A stretch of 64,000 bases of DNA, from the NCBI GenBank assembly GCA_030248195.1, contig JASAND010022238.1, positions 1 to 64,000 of the forward strand, read 5' to 3'. The notes beneath the pieces were generated by a model that saw only the letters and a program-made list of their open reading frames with translations, had not been told where the DNA came from and did not search any database. This stretch comes from Trissonchulus latispiculum (lineage: Eukaryota; Nematoda; Enoplea; Enoplida; Ironidae). Position 1 is the first letter of the stretch, and every line of letters begins with the position of its first letter. The position numbers were made by a program, and so were the translations under genes. Positions 47,801 through 55,479 of the stretch are shown here, in pieces.

Positions 47801-50800
47801 TTTGTAAAAACGATTGGCAAACCATACAATATGATTTATGCAATGATCATGAAACCGGTAAAGCTAAACAATAAGCTGCCAGATACAGGCAGATTCCCTC
47901 AAGCTGCGAAAATGCTCAAGACTAAAATATAAGAAATAAAAGTAAATTAATAGTGCGCACTGCACATCGAAAAAATTAAGCAAATTGATATTGCACATAG
48001 AACACAAACTTAACTTAAAGTTTTAGCTTGGTAAGCCAAACATTTTTAAAATTTGAGGTAAATTCAGAAAACCGGGTCAAGACCGGGTCGAAGCTCTTGA
48101 CCCGGTGACCCGGTGACCCGGTCCAAAAAGTGACCCGAACTGACCCGGTGACCCGGTGACCCGGTTCCATCTCTGGTACCTACTGCCTAAAATAAAAAAT
48201 ACAACTTTTTAGCTGCGTACTCCGTTTCACTTCTTTAGGTTCTGCTCTCTGTCTGAGCACATTTTTTATTTAGACACTTTCACTTTAGTTCTAGTTCTAA
48301 ACCATTTCCCGATTTGCCTCGTATTTCTTTCGTTCATTTCTAAAAACTATGCATAGAAATTTTGATGGATCAAGTCCAATGCGAATGCCCCCAAACAATA
48401 CCTAAGGCCGAATCCCTTATGAACTTATAAACATAAAAGATAATCTGCCCTGCTTTCGGATCAAATTCAAGTTCTGGTGGCAATTAACCACAAAAACATT
48501 TACTTCATTTATGTGCTTTGGTTCCACTTCACATTGGTTTGTACAGAGGAAATTTCCGTACAACGATCAAGATATCTTCTTCTCAACTAATTATATACAG
48601 TAGCAATAATGTAGACTTTTGCAAAAGAGAAAAGCTTACCATCAGACTCCATGAAAGCAAAATCAAATTAATAAATTACTTTAATAAAAAATTAAAATTA
48701 AAATTAAAAAATTCAACTTGATAGCATTTATAAATCATAGCGAGTGAAATTTGTTAAAATTTTTCTTCACGTGTTGATATGCAAATTAGTTTCTCATTCA
48801 TTCCGAAACTAGGCTGCATTACGTAACATTGCACCGAGAAGCAGCTGCTTTTGACTTCTGGAATTTCATGCAACGACCAGCTCTTTAAATGCATGAATTC
48901 AAGCTTCAAATTCCCCGGATTTCAACAAAAATGATGATTCATGCATTTTAGATGAACAAATAGTGTAGAGGAAAAGTTTCCTGCTAATCTGATTTAAATT
49001 TGTCAGTTTTGCGTTTTGCCAACAAACTAAGCTAAATGACCTACTGGTGAATGCTACATACATGTAATTGGGGTTTTAAATTAGATAGAATGGGCAAGGT
49101 ATAAAAGCCTAACACGACCAATAAATTTTGAAATCTGCAAAATAGTGCACAGTCTTTGGGTTTGTGCATTTCATCGAAGGAAGGGTATCGGACTATCGGC
49201 CATCAATCATAATAAATTGTTTGCAAAGCAACGACTCACCGTTAAACTCCATAATAAAGCAAACTAATAAATCAATAAAAGCAAAATCAAAATTAATAAT
49301 ATATAGTCAAAATTTAAAATTAACTTGATAGCGTTTAAAATTAATAGCATAATGAAGTTTGTTAGATTTCTGCTTTTTCACGTCCTATTATGCAAATCAG
49401 TTTGTCACTGATTCGCAACCAACTCGTACCTATTCTCTGAAATAGATAGCAGTCTTTAGTTGTCTTGAGACATCGACTTTTTGCTGACCTTATTCACTGT
49501 TCGATAAAATAAATCGGATTTCAGCTTCATGATAAACATTCTGATTCTGATTTTGATTTAGAATTTTGATTTTGAAAGACTCTCCTTCTGCCAATGCATT
49601 TAACAATCGTAGAATATCTATAGAATACATTTTCGTTGGTCGGAAAAGATATCAATTTGCCTAAATCACATATTATTACCTACCTATGTATCAAGATGGT
49701 GGAGTCGAATTTGGAATTTACATCTTTCTAAATTTCAATTTCAAATTTTATAGACTTTGAATTTGAAATTTTGAGAATGAACTGATCCGTGCTTCTATGT
49801 AAATGCAACAAAAAATATCTAGAAGGATCAATAAATATCGACCTCATCAGAAGCGATAGATCTCTATCTGCGGGCTCGAATTGACATAAAACGGAATCTA
49901 CATTTCCCATCGATTCCTGACGCAGGCAAACGAACTGGCATATTCTGCGGACGTTGAGCAATTTTTTTGTGAATTTCCAGCAAAACATTTCGTCAGCAAT
50001 CCTTGAACTTTTTTTAGACAGACAGCTTTTCGATAACATTCTGGTTAAAATCCATACTTATATTTTCATGTACTTACACCCTACTTATGAAGTTTCTATT
50101 TATTGCTTGGGTCGGATACTGGAGGGTTTTCTACACGGCAAGCACAAAATAACGACACCAGTGCTGGGCCAAAACTGGGCAAAGTTTCGGCTGAACTAGA
50201 TAGACTCAAATCGAATTTGTAACTGAAATTGAGTATGAGCGTGCCTTCTACAACAATTCGGTTGGTTTGTTGGTTGGCGTTGCTTTTGTGGAGGAAAAGT
50301 CCAACACCAGCATAAAATTCAACTTTGCGTTGCGCTTGCGATAGTGTACGGACCCCTAAACTTTTCAGCAATAGTATTGGGCGTTTTCCGAAGCGGCCAA
50401 TGGCAGGCCATTGGCTGCCGAGCATTTCTGGGCCAATTGTCTTGGCCGCCCGTTGGTCCTAACTCCTAGACCGACAGTTTGGCCGTTGGTCATTCTCTGG
50501 CTGTTGACCGAACTGGAAAGTATATGACTGGAGCTCCAAAGATCTGGTCTTTTGAGTGTGTAAAAAAGGAGCCATCTATTGTATTCAACGTGGACGTTAA
50601 GTTTTTTCAATCACTAGTAACATAGACATCATATTCGATAGGACAAGCGCAGATCTGGAAGTGTGTATTCAGGATCAGCCGAGGTTTGCGGAACCAACTT
50701 TTAATCGGACCGCTAAGACCGCCGGGTCTTGAAGTGAGCTATCGGGTTGGCCGGGGGATAGTTCAACAAGCCCGTGGTCTGGCTTGGGAATTTTCTGCGC

Positions 50801-51296
50801 AGCTCCGCTGTGACTGACTAAGCAAAAGCGTACAGTTTTAATTCTAGACACTTTAGTTCTAAACCTTCTTTCCATTCGCCTAGTTTTTCTGTTCGTTACT
50901 TTCTGAAAACTGCTTGGGTTTATGAAAAGGAAATGAAAAAGAGAAAGAACACGAAGAAGAAAAGAAGAAAGAAATTTCGATGGATCAAGTCCAGTTCGAA
51001 GACCCCAAATAATAGTCAAGTCAAGATCCAAACCCCAATGAACTGATAGCAATAAAATGCTGAGCCAGTGTTAATGAGATAAAATCAAGGTTCTGATGAC
51101 AATTCAACCACAAAAACATTCATTCCCTCCCGTTGTGTGTCTGCCCGGAAGTTGGAATTGATTAGTTCATTCATGCAGAAGGCGGAACTCTTTTAGTGGA
51201 GAAATTTAAAACGAGTCAATTTTCTTTTCCACAATAGATTACAATACCAATAATGTAATGTTCCTTGCAAACAAAAAGCTTACCATTATCTTCCAT
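32805..51296 (-). CDS. Multi-exon gene: Ser/Pro/Gln-rich protein with two C2H2 zinc fingers (3' part missing)
   Basis: Nine coding exons join in phase on the minus strand: one of six 13-base first exons, then 40522-39964, 38871-38744, 38136-37712, 36720-36204, 35771-35734, 35507-35450, 34074-33837 and 32855-32805. Every junction is GT-AG and every exon stays open in the joined frame, giving about 676 residues before an unfinished codon. The order is a short variable start, a Ser/Pro region with a basic KKRKKKQKK patch (exon 2), Arg/Pro and Pro/Ser exons (3-4), a Pro/Gln exon (5), two small ordinary exons (6-7), a C-x4-C-x12-H-x4-H finger, a Pro/Gln/Ala linker, and a second finger split by a transposon. 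The composition suggests a nuclear, nucleic-acid-binding protein. The GL-x2-H fingers resemble those of R2-like retrotransposon proteins, but no reverse transcriptase is visible and the gene has introns. The family is not identified. Confidence 0.65.
32857..33835. mobile_element. hAT element inserted in zinc-finger exon, 979 bp, TSD CCGATCGC
   Basis: A perfect 8-bp duplication CCGATCGC lies at 32849-32856 and 33836-33843. The ends are TAGTGTTGTGCGTTGG and, inverted, TAGTGTTGGGATTGG. Both ends carry dense GGCCAACGG/TTGGCCGTT arrays, and the centre is AT-rich. It has no transposase. On the gene's strand the boundary sequences read GATCG|GTAGTG and CACTAG|CGATC, a GT...AG pair made from one duplicated base plus the element's terminal bases. 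If retained, translation stops at the element's first three bases, TAG. Confidence 0.93.
33837..34074 (-). CDS. Exon 8: zinc finger 1, Pro/Gln/Ala linker, first half of finger 2
   Basis: The acceptor TTTCAG precedes 34074. The one-base carry-over from exon 7 gives A-C-P-V-P-G-C-G-R-A-F and then G-L-R-I-H-A-G-R-M-H, a C-x4-C-x12-H-x4-H finger. About 45 residues of Pro/Gln/Ala linker follow, then H-Q-C-T-F-C-D, where the hAT duplication begins. The 3' boundary at 33837 is the proposed transposon-made donor; otherwise the frame stops at 33833-33835. Confidence 0.75.
34146..34624. mobile_element. MITE with CAAGAGTGCATAAT ends, TSD TAAAA
   Basis: The ends are ACAAGAGTGCATAAT and, inverted, GCAAGAGTGCGTAAT, with TAAAA at 34141-34145 and 34625-34629. 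Arms share GAAGAAGAGTA and AGAGGGCTTCTCTTCTTG and mirror each other. It lies in intron 7 of the gene. A one-sided fragment (GGAGGGCTTCCCTTCTTGGC) lies near 37206 in intron 4. Confidence 0.75.
35195..35275 (-). repeat. tRNA-like (SINE-type) segment in intron 7
   Basis: On the minus strand GGCTCCG and CGGAGCC bracket about 56 bases, and a B-box-like GTTCGATTCCC lies just inside the 3' half. The spacing is too short for a full tRNA (no anticodon arm), so this is probably a decayed tRNA-derived repeat. Ends beyond the tRNA-like part are not clear. Confidence 0.4.
35450..35507 (-). CDS. Exon 7: short exon before the zinc fingers
   Basis: The 58-base exon has acceptor TTGTTTAG and donor GTAAGTTG. 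It reads A-V-Q-G-M-A-L-R-D-F-D-V-P-Q-Y-G-G-F-Y and leaves one base (G). Unlike its neighbours it is not low complexity, which supports it as real sequence under constraint. Confidence 0.65.
35734..35771 (-). CDS. Exon 6: 38-base exon
   Basis: The acceptor is TTGTTTCAG and the donor GTAAGTG. With the base carried from exon 5 it reads G-T-A-L-E-P-A-Q-V-E-E-L-R and ends in phase 0, matching exon 7. It is too short to call alone; phase fit on both sides carries the call. Confidence 0.6.
36034..36108 (-). repeat. tRNA-like sequence in intron 5, probably SINE or tRNA pseudogene
   Basis: On the minus strand TGGCGCAAGCGGTAGAGC resembles an A box and D arm, and GGTTCGATCCC is a good B box. The middle, CTTCTAA, looks like a tRNA-Arg(TCT) anticodon loop, but the anticodon stem and acceptor stem do not pair and the T loop is one base long. 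This argues against a working tRNA. Confidence 0.5.
36204..36720 (-). CDS. Exon 5: Pro/Gln-rich exon
   Basis: The 517-base exon has acceptor TATTTCAG and donor GTAAAC. It starts R-P-C-D-R-P-A-P-E-P, then runs about 130 residues of alternating Q-P, P-P and Q-Q made of CAG/CCA/CCG/CCT codons, and ends with R-R-P-M-Q-A-A-E-A-E-A-A-R-Q. Mixed codons rather than a pure triplet run suggest an old low-complexity domain. Other frames, including the antisense, are also open because of the composition; phase with exons 4 and 6 selects this one. Confidence 0.7.
36957..37125. repeat. ATGTGCAGGAGGG G-run repeat in intron 4
   Basis: Begins ATGTGCAGGAGGGGAAG and contains GGCGGCCGAAGGCCGCCG, CCGGATTTTCCGG and several G runs. 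It is nearly the same as 54836-55025 and partly the same as 24052-24140. The GGCCGAAGGCC block is self-complementary. Intron 4 also carries a GGCCCGGC-rich block (37290-37375). Confidence 0.7.
37712..38136 (-). CDS. Exon 4: Ser/Pro/Arg-rich exon
   Basis: The 425-base exon has acceptor CTTATTTCAG and donor GTAAGAAAC. It joins exon 3 through a split alanine codon and ends V-P-A-R in phase 0. Repeats of the type V-S-A-S-P-G-x-S occur twice, and a basic R-K-R-R patch lies near the end, suggesting nuclear location. The other two minus-strand frames are open for long stretches but do not match the phase of exons 3 and 5. Confidence 0.7.
38184..38555. mobile_element. MITE of the GAGTACATAATGATAAGA family, copy 3, in intron 3
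   Basis: The ends are CCAAGATTACATAATGAT and, inverted, GCAGGAGTACATAATAAT. The flanks TGAAA (38179-38183) and TAAAA (38556-38560) match 4 of 5. Subterminal CAAGCTCTCTGTTATCA is mirrored. The left end lies about 48 bases from the exon 4 acceptor, so it lies close to the acceptor of exon 4. Confidence 0.72.
38744..38871 (-). CDS. Exon 3: Arg/Pro/Gln exon
   Basis: The 128-base exon has acceptor TAATTGCAG and donor GTAAGAAAG. It reads V-T-G-K-P-P-I-P-P-R-R-R then Q-P-Q-Q-Q-Q-P-P and ends P-M-E-V-E-D with one base carried over. This frame has no stop and fits exons 2 and 4. The arginine cluster may act with other basic patches as a localisation signal. Confidence 0.68.
39100..39370. repeat. Inverted-repeat segment in intron 2
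   Basis: CCAGAAATCAGTACCTTGTC (39161) is mirrored by GACCAGGTACTGATTTCTGG (39297). GTTGTTAT and ATAACAAC lie near the outer edges. This looks like a MITE. The inner CCCGTTTCGAC block also occurs inside copy 3 of the GAGTACATAATG MITE. Confidence 0.55.
39964..40522 (-). CDS. Exon 2: Ser/Pro-rich exon with basic patch; joins all six first exons
   Basis: The 559-base exon has acceptor TTGTTTTAG and donor GTAAGCAG. It needs one base from the previous exon, and every candidate first exon ends in one extra G, giving G-G-R-K-S-P-R-R. Then come a Ser/Pro stretch, the basic patch K-K-R-K-K-K-Q-K-K, a run of about 17 serines, and two copies of P-S-F-S-(D/N)-P-T-E-(Y/V)-S-G-S about 75 residues apart. 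It ends T-F-S-P-S in phase 2. Likely a disordered nuclear region. Confidence 0.72.
40620..42560. other. Intron 1 of the zinc-finger gene, no gene seen
   Basis: This AT-rich stretch lies between exon 2 and the nearest first exon. I find no other coding exon. A plus-strand frame of 88 codons (41690-41956) has no domain and no splice support. Confidence 0.4.
42568..42580 (-). CDS. Alternative first exon A (MESN, type I)
   Basis: ATG-GAA-TCA-AAT-G is followed by donor GTAAAG. An in-frame TAA lies ten codons upstream of the ATG, so the start is well bounded. The exon joins exon 2 in phase. It shares the surrounding CAAATGGAATCAAATG and TTGATTNNTTCAA context with copy C. Confidence 0.6.
42581..42720 (-). 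promoter_or_regulatory. Putative promoter block of first exon A
   Basis: On the coding strand the order is CTAATTTGCATA (octamer at 42692-42699), a TGTGCGGAAAATTT-like run, GCTATCAACTTG, then the ATG about 112 bases past the octamer. The octamer is the kind bound by POU factors. Function is inferred from conservation among six copies. Confidence 0.45.
43228..43610. mobile_element. Two palindromic MITEs of the AAAGGGTAGAG family
   Basis: 43228-43380 runs from CTTTTCAAGAGAGTGCAGAG to CCCTTTCTTGAAAAG, and 43488-43610 from CCTTTTCAAGAAAGGGTAGA to TACCCTTTCTACC. Both carry AGTTAAAATTAACTC and TTTCATGAAA-like centres. They match 23500-23752. Confidence 0.65.
43620..44650. repeat. Segmental duplication unit 1 (matches 45728-46560)
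   Basis: Shared ordered blocks include TAAAATATCGAAAG, GGGAATCACG-GGCAAC, ACGCAGAATAAGA, CTACACC-ACAC and TCAATCTTTCCGCTT. A third, shorter match lies at 46975-47200. With the flanking first exons these segments form the units A-seg-B and C-seg-D, so the first-exon array grew by tandem duplication. Confidence 0.7.
44927..44939 (-). CDS. Alternative first exon B (MESN, type II)
   Basis: ATG-GAG-TCC-AAT-G is followed by donor GTAAGC. An in-frame TAA lies upstream within about eight codons. Encodes the same residues as A and C with different third bases. Confidence 0.6.
44940..45150 (-). promoter_or_regulatory. Putative promoter block of first exon B
   Basis: Octamer ATTTGCAT at 45074-45081 is about 135 bases before the ATG. 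Downstream on the coding strand are GTGAAAAAAG, a TATATAATTT run, GCTATCAAGTT, and an AATTAATT stretch. Upstream a TGCATGAAATTCCTGAAGTC block is shared with copies D and F. Confidence 0.45.
45345..45357 (-). CDS. Alternative first exon C (MESN, type I)
   Basis: ATG-GAA-TCA-AAT-G is followed by donor GTAAGT. Its context and 112-base octamer distance equal those of copy A. It lies only 405 bases from copy B. Confidence 0.58.
45358..45520 (-). promoter_or_regulatory. Putative promoter block of first exon C
   Basis: Octamer at 45469-45476, then a TGTGTGGAAAATTTAAATTT run, GCTATCAAGCTGC, and the ATG. The upstream AGCCAGGCTCTAATC block resembles AAGCCAGGATCGAAAC of copy A. Confidence 0.45.
45728..46560. 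repeat. Segmental duplication unit 2 (matches 43620-44650)
   Basis: Diverged direct copy of unit 1 with many substitutions and small indels. No coding exon is seen. It lies between first exons C and D, as unit 1 lies between A and B. A GC-rich GGCCGGCCGG block at 46735-46770 follows. Confidence 0.7.
47400..48175. mobile_element. hAT element with GACCCGGT arrays, 776 bp, TSD GTACCTAC
   Basis: A perfect duplication GTACCTAC lies at 47392-47399 and 48176-48183. The ends are CAGTGATGGAACCGGGTCA and, inverted, CAGAGATGGAACCGGGTCA, followed by repeated GACCCGGT units. It is the same family as 14035-15757. It lies between the duplicated segments of the first-exon array. Confidence 0.92.
48640..48652 (-). 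CDS. Alternative first exon D (MESD, type II)
   Basis: ATG-GAG-TCT-GAT-G is followed by donor GTAAGC. An in-frame TAA lies six codons upstream. Segment 48240-49000 is a diverged copy of 50830-51560, which carries copy F. Confidence 0.58.
48653..48860 (-). promoter_or_regulatory. Putative promoter block of first exon D
   Basis: Octamer at 48779-48786, about 127 bases before the ATG. TTTATAAATGCTATCAAGTTG on the coding strand places a TATA-like run next to the conserved GCTATCAAG. GAATGAGAAACTAATTTGC is shared with B and F. Confidence 0.45.
49240..49252 (-). CDS. Alternative first exon E (MEFN, type II)
   Basis: ATG-GAG-TTT-AAC-G is followed by donor GTGAGT. It is the most different copy in both codons and donor, but keeps length, phase and the upstream block. 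Confidence 0.52.
49253..49410 (-). promoter_or_regulatory. Putative promoter block of first exon E
   Basis: Octamer ATTTGCAT at 49390-49397, about 138 bases before the ATG, then GTGAAAAAGCAG, AACGCTATCAAGTTAA and an AT-rich leader. Confidence 0.42.
51284..51296 (-). CDS. Alternative first exon F (MEDN, type II), most distal
   Basis: ATG-GAA-GAT-AAT-G is followed by donor GTAAGC. The intron side shares TACCAATAATGTAA with copy B. Splicing from here to exon 2 would span about 10.8 kb. Confidence 0.55.
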
Positions 51297-51500
51297 CAGA
51301 GAGAAATTAAATAATTTAATTAAATAATATTAAAAATTAAAAATAACGTCCAAAGTGATAGCATTTAAAAAATTGACAACGAATGAAATTTGTTAAAATT
51401 TTTCTTTTTCACTTGATAATATGCAAATTAGTTTCTCATTCATACTGAATCTAGCTGATCTTACGTAACCTCTTTCCGAGAAACAGCAACTTTTGTCGTC
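51297..51500 (-). promoter_or_regulatory. Putative promoter block of first exon F
   Basis: Octamer at 51421-51428, about 125 bases before the ATG. GTGAAAAAGAAAAATTTTAAC and AAATGCTATCAC follow. The upstream GAATGAGAAACTAATTTGC context equals that of D. Confidence 0.45.
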
Positions 51501-51849
51501 ATCAAGGATTCTATGCAACCACCGTTTGTAATATTAAATTGATAACCTAAATTCGTAGATTTCGCCAAAAATGACGATTGATTAGTTTATGATTGCAATT
51601 GGTAACCAAGTAATGAAACTATAAATTGACGATGCTGCAGTGTAAATGGATAAAAACATATTGTTAAAAATATCAACACACATCAGCCTTCGAAAAATAA
51701 TGCTTCTCCAAATTAGAATAAAAAATTATTAAATTTAAATAACTTTGAGTTAAAAATTTTTGTTTTATGCGTAAAAATTAATAGTGTGATTTCTGAAAGC
51801 ATACAGTTATATGACAAATTTAATCCTTCTCCAATCTTACTGATTAGTG

Positions 51850-54166
51850 TTTTCCACCGGCCCAATTTTTCGTGAGACGCCTGAGGCCGCCAGCCCAGGA
51901 ACGGCCCGCCGGTCGGTCGGCGCGTGCAACTGCCTTCACCGGTCAGCCGAGTCCACTTTTCGCCGACTATCCATGATATATACAAGTGAAAATGTAACAT
52001 GTTTGATAGTTTTCAAGGCAACTAAGGCAGATTTTAGCAAGTTTGAGGCGATAAACCCCAGAGACTGAGAAACTGTAACTGTCCGGTCGGCCGCTGTCGT
52101 GAAATATTCTTCCCCCCAAATATTTTTCCCCCTAAAGGTGAAATATTTTTCCCCCCTGAATATTTTTCCCCCCTTCGGAGCAATAAGGTGAAATATTTTT
52201 CCCCCCTAAATATTTTCCCCCCTGAATATTTTTCCCCCCTAATAAGGTGAAATATTTTTCCCCCCTAAATATTTTTCCCCCTGAAATATTTTTCCCCCCT
52301 CTAACTTTACACTGTTCTGTTTAGTACAGTAAGTTATATGAAACCCGTTCAGATTATGTTGCAGTGCCACTGTAGCTTTATATATATATATGTTTGCCAA
52401 CACGAATGCAGTTTTACTGCTAACGTAGAAACATTATACAATTATTTGAACCTATTATTTTTGTATCTTCTGCATGTTTACTTCTAAAGTAAAAGCATTA
52501 TACACTAGTTTTAAATTACTATTTTATTTTAATTAATGCATTAATGCAATTCAGGCATTCTGTACTGTTACTTGACGGTATAAAGACTTTGGAAATAATT
52601 TAAAAGCTAAGTCAATGGTTGTCGAATTTCAGAAAAAGCTTTACTAAAGCAAACGGTATTATTTATTCTTTTCAAACATCCACTTTTTACAGATATTCAG
52701 AATAATACATGCCATTTTTGAAGAAAATATGAATCTTTCCAAATATGCAATTTCGGTATAAGGTATGTTTTCGACCTCGTTGAGTTCATATATTGCAAAT
52801 TTTTTCGATTTCATGAAATTAGATTTTTTGATTCGCAAGGGCAGACCAAGGGGAACCGAAAAATTTGTTCTGTTCGATTTTGATGAAAAGTCGCATAGAG
52901 GGGTTTTCTGGGGCGCTGAGCTAAAGCTAAAGCTAAAATATAAGCTAAAGTTGTAAGCTTAACATGTAAGTTTACCTGAACTAATGGAAAGCTGAATCGA
53001 AAAACTGATTTCAGCTCAGCGCCCCAGAAAACCCCTCTATGCGACTTTTCATCAAAATCGAACAGAACAAATTTTTCGGTTCCCCTTGGTCTCCCCTTGC
53101 GAATCAAAAAATCTAATTTCATGAAATCGAAAAAATTTGCAATATATGAACTCAACGAGGTCGAAAACATACCTATACCGAATGTTAGCTCATTTGGTCA
53201 AGTTTTAAGAATGTTAAAATGATCCCAGAATGTTAAAAAGCACCAAAATAGCATATTTGGAAAGATTCATATTCATCTACTTTCATAAAGAATTGAATAT
53301 AGGGTCATATTTACACAAAAGGAAACCACCAACCACCTTAAGGTGAACAGAAAACAGCAAACTCAAAATTCGCATATTTTCTTCAAAAATGGCATGTATT
53401 ATTCTGAATATCTGTAAAAAGTGGATGTTTGAAAAGAATAAATAATACCGTTTGCTTTAGTAAAGCTTTTTCTGAAATTCGACAACCATTGACTTAGCTT
53501 TTAAATTATTTCCAAAGTCTTTATACCGTCAAGTAACAGTACAGAATGCATGAATTGCATTAATGCATTAATTAAAATAAAATAGTAATTTAAAACTAGT
53601 GTATAATGCTTTTACTTTAGAAGTAACCATGCAGAAGATACAAAAATAATAGGTTAAAATAATTGTATAATGTTTCTACGTTAGCAGTAAAGCTGCATCT
53701 GTGTTGGCAAACATATATAAAGCTACAGTGGCACTGCAACATAATCTGAACGGGTTTCATATAACTTACTGTACTAAACAGAACAGTGTAAAGTTAGAGG
53801 GGGGAAAAATATTTCAGGGGGGAAAAATATTTAGGGGGGAAAAATATTTCACCTTATTAGGGGGGAAAATATTCAGGGGGGAAAAATATTTAGAGGGGAA
53901 AATATTTCAGCTTATTGCTCCGAAGGGGGGAAATATATTCAGGGGGGGAAAAATATTTCACCTTTTAGGGGGAAAATATTCAGGGGGAAAAATATTTAGG
54001 GGGAAATATTTCACCTTATCGCTCCGAAGGGGGGAAAATATTCAGGGGGAAAAATATTTCACCTTATAGGGGGGAAAATATTTGGGGGGGGGAAGAATAT
54101 TTCACGACACCGCCCCTTATTTAACCGGCCGGCCAGCCGGTCTGGACAGGGCCGGTGCACAACACC
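51850..54166. mobile_element. Possible hAT shell around a foldback
   Basis: TAGTGTTTTCCACCGGCCC at about 51846 and, inverted from 54167, TGGTGTTGTGCACCGGCCC resemble hAT ends, with GGCCGG-rich subterminal sequence. The flanking 8-mers do not match, so either the ends are off or the site has decayed. Confidence 0.35.
52098..54108. mobile_element. 2-kb foldback element with G-run subterminal arrays
   Basis: Arms of about 0.85-1.1 kb are inverted copies: GTCGTGAAATATTCTTCCCC begins the left, and its inverse ends the right near 54108. Inside each end are tandem units of about 20 bp, AAATATTTTTCCCCCCT or its inverse. The arms match through AACGGGTTTCATATAAC, GTATAATGCTTTTACTTTAG and beyond. The centre (52760-53190) is itself a member of the foldback family at 21457. 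No coding capacity. Confidence 0.85.
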
Positions 54167-54835
54167 ATTGACCTTATGTATTCCAATCTGATAGCAATAA
54201 AGGAATTTATAAATGTAACTTAAATTTTTCTGCTGTTTCCAATGTAACTAATTATTATGATTTATGAACATGGCTCCAATCAAATCCGCAGAGTTAAAAG
54301 GCTGACAGCTAGCCAAACGGAGTGGCAATGCCGACTTATAAGAAAATAATTCGTTTACTAGCCTGTTTCTAATTTTTATGATTTTTGCGAAAGATCGGAA
54401 TTATAGCTGGAAGGAAATTCTTTTGTAAAAGCTTGTAACATGTACAACTAATACATACAATAGGCAAAAACCGTAGCAAGAAAGTTTCAGCGTCATCGGT
54501 TCATGAAAGCTCCGCAAGATCTTCATCTATTTTGTGCAGATTCTGTGGGTTTTGTTCGAGGAACGAGGACTTAGTGTCGTTTTTGGTATTATATATCCTA
54601 ACTTGAGAGTGAATCACTTTTACCTGATTGCTCTTGGTGGTTAAATTCTCAAATCGTTAACTCGTCTCCCAGGAAAATCAGCAAATTAGATGAATAGCAG
54701 AACTCTGCCTTGAATAATACGGGAGAACTGCTCTATATATGTAAAATGTATTTCGGATGTTATAAAAGAACGTAATAAATAAAATAAAACGGTTTACACG
54801 CGTCAAAACAGCTTCATTTTTTCAGTCGGTACCAG

Positions 54836-55025
54836 ACATGTGCAGGAGGGAAAGTTTTGGAGGGGGTGAAGGGCGGCCGAAGGCCGCCGAAAAACCGGAT
54901 TTTCCGGTTTTTTACCGGAAACATCAGGATTCTGGGAGGGGTGAAAGGACCCCCGGGGGGGGGGGGGAGGGGGGGTGAGCTCAGGTCTGGGGGGGGGGAA
55001 ACCCCCCCCCCAACCCCCCCCCCAA
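54836..55025. repeat. ATGTGCAGGAGGG G-run repeat
   Basis: Near-copy of 36957-37125, from GACATGTGCAGGAGGG through GGCGGCCGAAGGCCGCCG to long G and C runs. Direct orientation. Confidence 0.7.
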
Positions 55026-55479
55026 GCACGGTTGTTGTAAAAGTTGGATCATCCAGAGACATTTCCTTCAGGATCGCATAAATGCAGGATTGATAACATT
55101 TTATTCAACTTTGGTTCCCATCCATGAATCCTGTCCAGCGGAAAAACTGCTCTGTTTTCGGCAGAAGTGGGATGGTTATCACAAATCACACCCGGTAATT
55201 GTTTAGCAAATTGCAAAAAGCGGAAGTTTTGCAAAAATTGCAATATGTATATCATGAATTCACCATCTTTTATTGAAAAAGTTTTAAACCCAAAAACCTT
55301 AAAATGTCCCCGTCCTCGATTTTGCTTCAAAGATGTCGGGAGTCGCAGAACACGAATCTGATATCCACTTCTTGGTCCAGCTTTTAGGTAGTTCAGAATA
55401 CAAGTGCGCTATTGTAGCTTAAGATGCATGGGCCATACCTACTAAGGCATACCTCTGAGCGTTACTTTCGCAAAGCTTA

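Noticed and set aside
50365..50510. Another hAT with TTGGCC motifs
   Set aside because: A possible left end (TAGTATTGGGCG) is present but no right end or 8-bp duplication was found.
52765..53170. Identical 55-residue frames on both strands
   Set aside because: By-product of the foldback centre; not a duplicated gene.
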